A stretch of 64,000 bases of DNA, taken from positions 3,702,207 through 3,766,206 of the forward strand of contig NZ_CP031222.1 of assembly GCF_003351745.1 (NCBI RefSeq). Direction: 5' to 3'. Made by a program: the position numbers and the translations under genes. Within the stretch, counting starts at the first letter, position 1. Each line of letters opens with the position of its first letter. Below the pieces are notes generated by a model, which was not told where the DNA came from, made no database searches, and saw only the letters and a program-made list of their open reading frames with translations. The DNA comes from Aquirhabdus parva (GTDB taxonomy: Bacteria > Pseudomonadota > Gammaproteobacteria > Pseudomonadales > Moraxellaceae). Positions 26,584 to 32,945 of the stretch are shown piece after piece.

Positions 26584-27350
26584 GCGTAGATGCCACCGTC
26601 TGGGCTTGGAATGTGCCCGTATTCAGCAGTAGCGAGCGCCTTGTTTTGCTGGCCCTTGCGGATCGTGCTGGTGAGGAAAATACGTGCTGGCCGTCCGCTG
26701 AACGCCTTGAAAAAGATACCCATCTTGATATCAAAACCGTCAAAAAGGTGATCACCGATCTAATCAACCGGGGCCTCATTGCCGACACTGGCAAGCGTAA
26801 GGGGTCAACTGGCCGTGTCCGGGTCCTTGAATTGGTCGGCGTAAAGAACCGTGAAAACTACCGTAATGAACCCAAAAGCGGGTCTGTTGAATCGACCCAA
26901 AAACGGAATGATTCCAAAAACGGAATGATTCCAAATTTGGATTTTAATGAACCCAAATTTGGGTCGTTGAATGAACCCAAAAACGGGTCGTTGAATGAAC
27001 CCAAATTTGGGTCGCAGAACCTAACAGGGAACCTCCCACAGAACCTTCCAAGAACCTCAACTTTTTCGCAAGCGAAAAATCTTCGGTTCTTGGAAGGTTC
27101 TGTGGGAGGTAAGGCAGAAGCCCAACACCACCCACCACCCATATTTTTGACCGCTGGCAATAAGTACACGCTAAAAGAGATGAGAGAGAAGGTATCAATT
27201 GATATTGATGAATATTTTATCAATGATAACTTGCTGAAAAATAAAGACTTTACTGAAACTTTGGCAGAGCTTCACCTTTTAGCAATTAAAGACCCGCAGC
27301 ATTTTAGAAATATTTATAGATTGAATCCACCAGAAGGAATGACAACATGA
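26580..27350 (+). CDS. O-like replication initiator with internal iterons and hairpin
   Basis: Start at ATG 26580 (MSVDATVWAWNVPVFSSSER), overlapping the previous stop. 256 residues. The N-terminal winged HTH (RLVLLALADRAGEENTCWPS ... KTVKKVITDLINRGLI) is typical of phage O/replication proteins. The middle (about 95-145) is NEPKFGSLNEPKNGSLNEPK, encoded by tandem DNA repeats. A further segment is encoded by an 80-nt hairpin. The C-terminal part has no helicase motifs, so it probably loads the host helicase. No separate P-type loader or helicase gene was found. Confidence 0.82.
   Translation: MSVDATVWAWNVPVFSSSERLVLLALADRAGEENTCWPSAERLEKDTHLDIKTVKKVITDLINRGLIADTGKRKGSTGRVRVLELVGVKNRENYRNEPKSGSVESTQKRNDSKNGMIPNLDFNEPKFGSLNEPKNGSLNEPKFGSQNLTGNLPQNLPRTSTFSQAKNLRFLEGSVGGKAEAQHHPPPIFLTAGNKYTLKEMREKVSIDIDEYFINDNLLKNKDFTETLAELHLLAIKDPQHFRNIYRLNPPEGMTT
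26865..27017. repeat. Iterons, candidate replication origin
   Basis: Three tandem 24-bp units (26946-26969, 26970-26993, 26994-27017) of form AATGAACCCAAATTTGGGTC plus four bases, with a degenerate unit at 26865 and partial units between. The core CCCAAATTTGGG is a perfect palindrome. Iterons inside an O-like gene are how lambda-type origins are built. Confidence 0.65.
27031..27110. repeat. Perfect 26-bp inverted repeat forming an 80-nt hairpin
   Basis: The arms 27031-27056 and 27085-27110 are exact reverse complements (beginning ACCTCCCACAGAACCTTCC). Inside is a second hairpin TTTTTCGC / GCGAAAAA at 27062-27079. It sits directly after the iterons, within coding sequence and in frame. Confidence 0.9.
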
Positions 27351-27790
27351 TAGAAAAAAGCATGGTTGAAACAGTAGGGCATTATCTTGTTGGCATTGAT
27401 CCCGGTGTAAAGACAGGGTTTGCAACCAAGAAAAAAGGCAGCAAACAGTTAATCAGGGTGAAAACTACAACCATCATTCAGGCGATTGAATGGATCAAAG
27501 AACTCTTGCTCAATGGCTGTACCGTTGATTTACATATTGAGGATGCCAGAAAAAGAACATGGTTCACAGGTGGACGGGAGAAGGCCCAAGGTGCGGGCAG
27601 TATCAAGCGTGATTGCCAAATCTGGGAAGAATGGGCCAAAACCCAACCGGGTGTAACACTTCACCTCATTGCACCTAAAAACAGCATGACCAAGGTCAAA
27701 GACGGGATTTTTAAAAAGATCACTGGTCATGAAGGCCGCACCAGTGAGCACGCCCGGGATGCTGCAATGTTGATCTTTGGGCGGCCTTAA
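27347..27790 (+). CDS. RuvC-like Holliday-junction resolvase
   Basis: 147 residues with the RNase-H-fold acidic residues of RuvC-type resolvases: GIDPGVKTGFA near residue 17, HIEDARKRTW in the middle and SEHARDAAMLIFG at the end. Would resolve branched phage DNA before packaging. ATGA overlap with the O-like gene. Confidence 0.82.
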   Translation: MIEKSMVETVGHYLVGIDPGVKTGFATKKKGSKQLIRVKTTTIIQAIEWIKELLLNGCTVDLHIEDARKRTWFTGGREKAQGAGSIKRDCQIWEEWAKTQPGVTLHLIAPKNSMTKVKDGIFKKITGHEGRTSEHARDAAMLIFGRP

Positions 27791-27792
27791 TT

Positions 27793-28323
27793 ATGAGAGT
27801 AAATTTACATGAAGCGAATGCTTGTGATATTGCAAATTTGAGGGGGTATGGCCCCCGCCAAATTGAAAGTATTCAATATGTGCAAGGTACAGCATTATTT
27901 CTGGTCATGGTGACTGGTAGTGATGAAATGATATATACCTCAGATGGAAAATGCGTTGATAATAAATTGTTTAGTGATGAATCTTGCGACATCCTGAGCG
28001 TTAATAAACGCGTAATTATCAACGCTTGCCCTTTTTGCGGTGGCCCGCCTGTTGTTTTGGTGGAGTTAGATAAAAGCATGATGGCCGTTCGTATTGAGTC
28101 GGACTCGGCTTGGACAACTGAATGTTTTTTAGGGCATGTTTGGTGCCATGAGTGCGGCTCTAAAGGTTCGGAAACTGAGCACGATTTTGGTGATATTTTT
28201 GATTCAGAGGATAGAGAGGCAGTTGCTAGGGAAGCGGTTAGATTGTGGAATAGACGTGAAAATATTTTTGGTGGCGATCATTCCCGGTTGTTTGATGTGA
28301 ACAAAGATACACAAGGGAGATAA
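27793..28323 (+). CDS. Lar-like restriction-alleviation family protein
   Basis: 176 residues. The C-terminal two thirds show the Lar pattern: ACPFCGGPPVVL, then WCHECGSKG and EAVRLWNRR. Proteins of this family include Rac-prophage Lar, which reduces type I restriction; many relatives are uncharacterised. The N-terminal 65 residues are unlike Lar. Stop overlaps the next start by one base. Confidence 0.72.
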   Translation: MRVNLHEANACDIANLRGYGPRQIESIQYVQGTALFLVMVTGSDEMIYTSDGKCVDNKLFSDESCDILSVNKRVIINACPFCGGPPVVLVELDKSMMAVRIESDSAWTTECFLGHVWCHECGSKGSETEHDFGDIFDSEDREAVAREAVRLWNRRENIFGGDHSRLFDVNKDTQGR

Positions 28324-28952
28324 TGAGTATGAGCATTTTAACATTACCTAAAAAGGATAAGTTTGAGCTGATTGATTTAGCACAGAAACTTATGGACGGG
28401 TTTAAAGATGGTCAGTCAAGCACTAAGAAAACCACGGGCGGCAATCGTGTTGCTGAAATGATGGGCGGCTTGCCTGATGATCAATGCGCCTTGCTCTGGG
28501 CTCTAATCCGATCAACCAGAAACAATGACCGATATTTTGGTTTAGTGCAGTTATGCCTAACTAATGCTATCCGTCAACTCTTTGTTGAAAAACAAGTTAA
28601 GTTTGCGAAGCTGAATGCAAAGGATGTTGCAAAAGGAATTGCCCGCTCTGTCTTGACTCAGTATCTTTTCAATAAGGGAATGTGCCGCATATGCTGCGGC
28701 GATGGCAAGCATACAACACCGCATTTTCCATATTTTAGAGACTGTCATTTTTGTGCGGGTACGGGTACGGCAAACTATACCGGAGTAGAACGCCATAGAC
28801 TCACGGGCTTAGATATCGCAAGACAAGTCTATCTGCGAACCTACGGTGAGTTTGAGCAGGCAGCATTCGATATTTTGCACGCTTGGCGGCTTGGATTAGA
28901 TATTCATTTGCGCGGTTATTTTTACCATGCAGCAATAGAATATGATTTATAG
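28323..28952 (+). CDS. Q-like late antiterminator
   Basis: 209 residues with a DnaJ-like Cys cluster CRICCGDG ... CHFCAGTG (about residues 120-143), as in zinc-binding antitermination proteins of lambdoid phages. Last gene of the rightward early operon, directly followed by a promoter-terminator pair and the late genes. Function is inferred from these two observations. Confidence 0.7.
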   Translation: MSMSILTLPKKDKFELIDLAQKLMDGFKDGQSSTKKTTGGNRVAEMMGGLPDDQCALLWALIRSTRNNDRYFGLVQLCLTNAIRQLFVEKQVKFAKLNAKDVAKGIARSVLTQYLFNKGMCRICCGDGKHTTPHFPYFRDCHFCAGTGTANYTGVERHRLTGLDIARQVYLRTYGEFEQAAFDILHAWRLGLDIHLRGYFYHAAIEYDL

Positions 28953-28956
28953 GGGG

Positions 28957-28985
28957 TTGCTTCGGGTGCAGATTTGGGGTATGTT
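28957..28985 (+). promoter_or_regulatory. Candidate late promoter (pR'-like)
   Basis: TTGCTT, 17 bp, TATGTT, starting four bases after the Q-like stop and about 30 bp before a terminator. Confidence 0.5.
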
Positions 28986-29010
28986 TTCGCCATAGTGGAA
29001 AAATACGCAA

Positions 29011-29045
29011 AAAGCTCAGGTCTTAATTGATTCTGGGCTTTTTTA
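29011..29045 (+). terminator. Candidate tR'-like terminator
   Basis: AAGCTCAGG ... CTGGGCTT stem (imperfect, with G-U pairs) followed by TTTTTTATT. It would block the late operon until a Q-modified polymerase reads through. Confidence 0.6.
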
Positions 29046-29070
29046 TTGCCTGTTATTTTTGGAGAACATC

Positions 29071-29424
29071 GTGGAAAATCAACACCGTAAAATCAAAGGC
29101 TACCGCGATTTAAGTCAAGAAGAAATTGACCTGATGAATCGTATCAAGGCTAAGGGTTCAGAGCTCTTGGAGTTGCAGGCAGAGTTGATGTGCCGCCTAA
29201 ATACTGACCTAAGTATTAAAAATGGTCAGATTGGTACATATGAGTCTTATTACAATTTAGCGCCCAATGATGCAACGGCTTATAAGGTATTCAACGAAGC
29301 TAAAGACGAACTAGCTCGTTTTAAAGCCGCTGAGCCTCAACGCTGGGCCGCAATCGGCAAGACTGACATTGAGACGGGCATTATGGCCCTTGTTCGTTCA
29401 ATCGCTCAGCCTGCGCCTTTCTAA
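29071..29424 (+). CDS. Acb2/Tad1-like cyclic-nucleotide sponge (anti-CBASS)
   Basis: The GTG at 29071 (protein MENQHRKIKGYRDLSQEE) with GGAG six bases upstream fits the family N-terminus better than the TTG at 29059. The 117-residue protein has the blocks I recall for phage Acb2 proteins: GYRDLSQEEIDLMNRIKAKG near the start and RWAAIGKTDIETGIMALVRS at the end. These flank a helical hairpin, here extended by a central insertion of about 35 residues. Acb2 binds cyclic di- and trinucleotides and thereby blocks CBASS (and in some cases Thoeris). First gene of the late operon. The match is from memory; a profile search should settle it. Confidence 0.75.
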   Translation: MENQHRKIKGYRDLSQEEIDLMNRIKAKGSELLELQAELMCRLNTDLSIKNGQIGTYESYYNLAPNDATAYKVFNEAKDELARFKAAEPQRWAAIGKTDIETGIMALVRSIAQPAPF

Positions 29425-29434
29425 GAATAAAGCC

Positions 29435-29571
29435 AAGGGGTGCGGTGTGGTGAGTGCCTCCCCCGACATAAATTAACTCACCACTAATTCGAGACAAAGC
29501 CCCCGAAGGGAATGGTTCGCCGGTTGCCATTCCAAAATCAGTCAACCCGGCACTAATTTGTTGTACCCCTT
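29435..29571 (+). ncRNA. Candidate structured RNA with a closing helix and H-type pseudoknot
   Basis: No gene fits 29425-29618 on the plus strand. Four helices can be drawn by eye. P1 closes the domain: 29435-29445 with 29561-29571 (AAGGGGTGCGG / TTGTACCCCTT, with G-U pairs). P2 is a perfect 8-bp hairpin, 29448-29455 with 29476-29483 (TGGTGAGT / ACTCACCA). P3 is a perfect 7-bp hairpin, 29509-29515 with 29527-29533. The P3 loop (29519-29526, GCCGGTTG) pairs with 29543-29551 (CAACCCGGC, one bulged C), giving a compact H-type pseudoknot with a 3-nt first loop and an A-rich last loop. A terminator follows at once. The fold is my own and not computed. Confidence 0.5.
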
Positions 29572-29602
29572 CCCCCTTGTTGCTTGCAGCAGGGGATTTT
29601 TT
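29572..29602 (+). terminator. Rho-independent terminator after the structured RNA
   Basis: CCCC-T-TGTTGC pairs with GCAGCAGGGG and is followed by ATTTTTTATTT. It would give the upstream RNA a defined 3' end and lies just before the next gene's ribosome site. Confidence 0.75.
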
Positions 29603-29618
29603 ATTTGTGGAGTTCGAT

Positions 29619-29909
29619 ATGTCAGCCAAAGAACTAAGAGAGCGTCTTATTTTAGGTGTTCTTGCATATCGCCCTGATATGAATATAGAACAGGTTCTTT
29701 TAGTAGCAAAAGACCTTGAGTCTTGGGTCAATGGTGATGACAACTTTAGCCCAGATAGTGAAACAAAACCGCAGAAAGGCGTGTCTGTAATGCCTGCAGT
29801 GACCAGTATAACTAAGGGTTGTCCAAATAAAGGCAAGGCATGTTTTTGTACTGGTGCATGTATGGGTAATGGTACGGATTCAAATTTTATAAAAGGTTTT
29901 ATTACTTAA
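29619..29909 (+). CDS. Hypothetical late phage protein with Cys-rich tail
   Basis: ATG at 29619 with GTGGAG upstream; the frame opens earlier but within the terminator. The 96-residue protein has a helical acidic N-terminus and a Cys-containing segment GCPNKGKACFCTGACMG near the end. No family recognised. Confidence 0.6.
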   Translation: MSAKELRERLILGVLAYRPDMNIEQVLLVAKDLESWVNGDDNFSPDSETKPQKGVSVMPAVTSITKGCPNKGKACFCTGACMGNGTDSNFIKGFIT

Positions 29910-29936
29910 GAGAATCTTCTTAATAGAGGTTTTTTT

Positions 29937-30013
29937 TGCGGTGTAGTTCAGCCCGGTAGAACGTGAGAGTCATAACCTCAACGCCGCTGGTTCAAATCCA
30001 GCCGCCGCAACCA
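29937..30013 (+). tRNA. Phage-encoded tRNA with anticodon CAT (Met-type)
   Basis: Complete 77-nt cloverleaf: acceptor TGCGGTG / CGCCGCA, D arm GTTC / GAAC, anticodon CAT, T arm GCTGG / CCAGC and encoded CCA. Unlike the host initiator it has a paired 1-72 position and no GGG/CCC anticodon stem. It may read AUG (elongator) or, if its C34 is lysidinylated, AUA. Confidence 0.85.
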
Positions 30014-30035
30014 TATTTTTTAGGGCCTGTTAATC

Positions 30036-30215
30036 ATGAAGATCATCAAGGCTGGTCGTCCTGCAGATTCAAAGCCATATATCGCTGATTGCCGCGATTG
30101 TGGCGCACGCTTTGAGTTTATGAGGCATGAGGCCCAGCTTAAATATGATCGGCAGCATAGTTGCTTAGCGATCAATTGCCCTTGGTGCCATAAAGAAATT
30201 CATAAGGCGGTTTAA
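30036..30215 (+). CDS. Small zinc-ribbon-like late protein
   Basis: 59 residues starting MKIIKAGRPADSKPYIADC, with two Cys pairs CRDCGARFEF and CPWCHKEI that form a plausible four-Cys zinc site. The stop is adjacent to the next start (TAAATG). Function unknown. Confidence 0.65.
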   Translation: MKIIKAGRPADSKPYIADCRDCGARFEFMRHEAQLKYDRQHSCLAINCPWCHKEIHKAV

Positions 30216-30848
30216 ATGAGCGCCCGGCCATTCCCTCCAACACATTTAAAGCCTGATGAGGGTGTTTATGTTGAGGGGTCGCAGTTTGCGCCCGCGCCCG
30301 ATGTATGGGATTGGATACATAACAATATTATCGATCCCTCTGGATCAATCCATAACCCGGATCATGAGCATTTAATGGGTCAAACAGAGATTGCTGTGAT
30401 GTGGTCAAGTGAGCCATTCATAAAGCAGGGTCGCAGGGTATTAGGTCAATGTGAGTCTGTGGCTTTTCGTGCTGGTGGTTGGCAAAAACTAAGACAAGAA
30501 CGACAAATGCTTGATTGGTTCGGCTATGTGCCTAAATTTCTTATTACATTGGCCGCGTCATATTGCTTTGAGTGTTCGGATTCAGATTTTTGCGCCCTTG
30601 TTGAACATGAGCTTTATCACATAGCTCAAGCTGTGAACGAATTTGATATGCCGAAGTTTAACAAGCAAACCGGGCAAGCAATCCTGACCATGCGCGGCCA
30701 TGATGTTGAAGAGTTTAAAGGTGTTGTGCGTCGTTATGGCGCGAGTGAGGATGTGCAAATGCTGGTTGATGTTGCCAATAATCCACCAGAGGTATCACGG
30801 GCAGACATAGCTCACTCATGCGGTACATGCTTATTAAGGCTGGCTTAG
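30216..30848 (+). CDS. Putative phage metallopeptidase
   Basis: 210 residues with a zincin motif HELYH in LVEHELYHIAQA (about residue 130). Matches the 'putative phage metallopeptidase' group commonly found just before terminase genes in Moraxellaceae and Pseudomonas phages. Substrate unknown. Follows the zinc-ribbon gene without a gap. Confidence 0.78.
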   Translation: MSARPFPPTHLKPDEGVYVEGSQFAPAPDVWDWIHNNIIDPSGSIHNPDHEHLMGQTEIAVMWSSEPFIKQGRRVLGQCESVAFRAGGWQKLRQERQMLDWFGYVPKFLITLAASYCFECSDSDFCALVEHELYHIAQAVNEFDMPKFNKQTGQAILTMRGHDVEEFKGVVRRYGASEDVQMLVDVANNPPEVSRADIAHSCGTCLLRLA

Positions 30849-30887
30849 GAGGCTTTTTGATTGACGTAGATTGACAGGTGGGTACTT

Positions 30888-31352
30888 ATGGCAGCGCTAA
30901 CAAATGAGTTAAAACGATTTATCGTTCAATCGCTTGCGTGCTATGACACACCATCTCAAATCGTGTTAGCCGTCAAGCAAGAATTTAAAATCGATGTTAC
31001 CCGGCAGCAGTGCGAAATGTATGACCCCACAAAGCGGGCGGGTAAGAATTTGAGCAAAAAATGGGTTGATGAATTTCATGAAGCCCGGACCAAGTTCAAA
31101 GAAGATGTCAGCGACATCCCTATAGCAAACAAGTCTTTTCGTTTGCGTGCCTTGAACCGTATTGTCGATGAGGCAAAAGGTAATAGCGTATTGAAAATGC
31201 AGGCTTTGGAGCAGGCCGCAAAAGAGGTGGGCGACTCATACACGAACCGCAAAGAGATCACAGGCAAGGGCGGCGATCCTTTGTCTATGCTGGTTACACA
31301 ATTGCAAGGTTCTGCATTGCCGTTTGCGGAAACGGTTACAGATGATGATTGA
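30888..31352 (+). CDS. Terminase small subunit (DUF2280)
   Basis: 154 residues. The start ALTNELKRFIVQSLACYDTP and the HTH-like block match DUF2280 proteins, which sit upstream of large terminases and act as DNA-recognition subunits. Overlaps the next gene by about ten bases. Confidence 0.85.
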   Translation: MAALTNELKRFIVQSLACYDTPSQIVLAVKQEFKIDVTRQQCEMYDPTKRAGKNLSKKWVDEFHEARTKFKEDVSDIPIANKSFRLRALNRIVDEAKGNSVLKMQALEQAAKEVGDSYTNRKEITGKGGDPLSMLVTQLQGSALPFAETVTDDD

Positions 31353-32943
31353 TATACCGCGCCGGGCCGATGGTGGGATTGATTTTAACTTTAGGCCACA
31401 AACCCCCGAACAGATGTTTTATTGCTTGCAGGACGCAATGTGGCGGGTTTGTAGTGGTGCGCTGTATAAGATCATGATCAAGGGCGACAATGACGAAGAT
31501 GTTTTAGTTCAGGAGTTCAAGCCCAACGCCGCACAGATGCGGTTAATTAAGCGCCTTTGGTACCGAAACATCATCTTGAAGGCCCGTCAACTTGGTTTTA
31601 CCACACTAATCTGCATTTTGTGGCTGGATCATGCGTTATTCAATGCTGATACCCGTTGCGGGATCATTGCGCAGGACAAAGAGGCAGTACAAAAGATATT
31701 CCGGGATAAAGTGCAATTTGCATATGAGAAGTTGCCCGATGTGCTGAAAAACGCAATGCCTCTTGCTCGATCTAATGCGTCAGAACTTCTTTTTGGTCAC
31801 AACAATAGTTCGATCAAAGTGGCGACTTCGATGCGTTCAGGCACGATTCACCGCCTGCTTGTCTCTGAGTTCGGCAAAATATGCCATATGTTCCCTATCA
31901 AGGCCGCAGAGGTTGTTACGGGTTCATTGCCTGCGGTACCAAAGAACGGAATGGTCGTGATTGAGTCTACCGCCGAAGGGCAAGACGGGGATTTTTTTAA
32001 CATGACTCAATCGGCTAAGAAGGTTAAAGAACTAGGCCGCAAACTGGCACAAAAGGAGTATCGATTGCATTTTGCCCCTTGGTTTGATGAGCCACATTAT
32101 CGGGTGAATCCTGATGATGTCGTCATGACCGATAAAGATCACAAATATTTTGATGAGCTTGAGGCAAAGCTAAATGTTTCTCTCGATCTACAGCAGCGTG
32201 CTTGGTATGTATCAGAACGTGATGTGACGTTTAGCGGCAATCCGCAAAAGATGTGGCAGGAATACCCCTCGTTTGTTGATGAGGCTTTCCAAGTTAGCAA
32301 AGAAGGTTGCTACTACGCCGAACAAATGACGATTGTTCGTAAGCAAGGACGCATTACCACCGTCAAATATACGCAAGGCGTGCCCGTAAATACCTTCTGG
32401 GATATTGGAAGCAGTGATGGTTGTGGCATATGGCTGCATCAACGTGTCGGGCTGCAGGATCGATTTATAGGCTATGTCGAAGGCTGGGGAGAGCCTTACG
32501 CCTTCTACGTTAAAAAGCTTCAAACAACAGGCTATGTGTGGGGAAAACACTGTTTGCCACATGATGCCGGGCATGTAAGACAAGGACAGGTCGCAAACAC
32601 AAGCCCTATGAAGATGCTGCAAGATTTAGGGCTGCGCGATATTGTGATTGTTAACCGGGTTCAAGACTTGCAGCAGGGGATACAGATCACCCGTGATGTT
32701 TTGGTGGGTGATGTCTGGTTTGATGCCACGGAATGCAAAGAAGGGATTGCGCACTTAGACGGTTATACGAAGTCATGGAGCCAACACCGGGGTACATGGT
32801 CGGATGAGCCGCTTAAGAACATACATACCGAAGGCGCAGACAGTTTTAGACAGTTCCCGCAGGCAATGGCCCAAGGGCTATTGAATGTCAAAGTTATTCC
32901 AAAATCTACACAACGTGGTCGCCGTGGCGGCTGGATGAGTTAA
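31342..32943 (+). CDS. Terminase large subunit
   Basis: ATGs at 31342 and 31345 are equally possible; an upstream TTG is unlikely. About 533 residues. The adenine/Walker A region is KARQLGFTT, Walker B is LLVSEFGKI, the coupling motif is ESTAEG and the nuclease domain begins with WDIGSSDGCGIW. Motor of DNA packaging, cutting headful or at a pac site as in P22-like phages. Confidence 0.93.
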   Translation: MMIDIPRRADGGIDFNFRPQTPEQMFYCLQDAMWRVCSGALYKIMIKGDNDEDVLVQEFKPNAAQMRLIKRLWYRNIILKARQLGFTTLICILWLDHALFNADTRCGIIAQDKEAVQKIFRDKVQFAYEKLPDVLKNAMPLARSNASELLFGHNNSSIKVATSMRSGTIHRLLVSEFGKICHMFPIKAAEVVTGSLPAVPKNGMVVIESTAEGQDGDFFNMTQSAKKVKELGRKLAQKEYRLHFAPWFDEPHYRVNPDDVVMTDKDHKYFDELEAKLNVSLDLQQRAWYVSERDVTFSGNPQKMWQEYPSFVDEAFQVSKEGCYYAEQMTIVRKQGRITTVKYTQGVPVNTFWDIGSSDGCGIWLHQRVGLQDRFIGYVEGWGEPYAFYVKKLQTTGYVWGKHCLPHDAGHVRQGQVANTSPMKMLQDLGLRDIVIVNRVQDLQQGIQITRDVLVGDVWFDATECKEGIAHLDGYTKSWSQHRGTWSDEPLKNIHTEGADSFRQFPQAMAQGLLNVKVIPKSTQRGRRGGWMS

Positions 32944-32945
32944 TC

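Noticed and set aside
26858-27223. Minus-strand ORFs over the iteron region
   Set aside because: They are antisense shadows kept open by the palindromic repeats.
29381-29836. Minus-strand ORF of 151 codons across the structured gap
   Set aside because: It overlaps three plus-strand features, has no recognisable motif, and the region's helices and terminator explain the sequence better.
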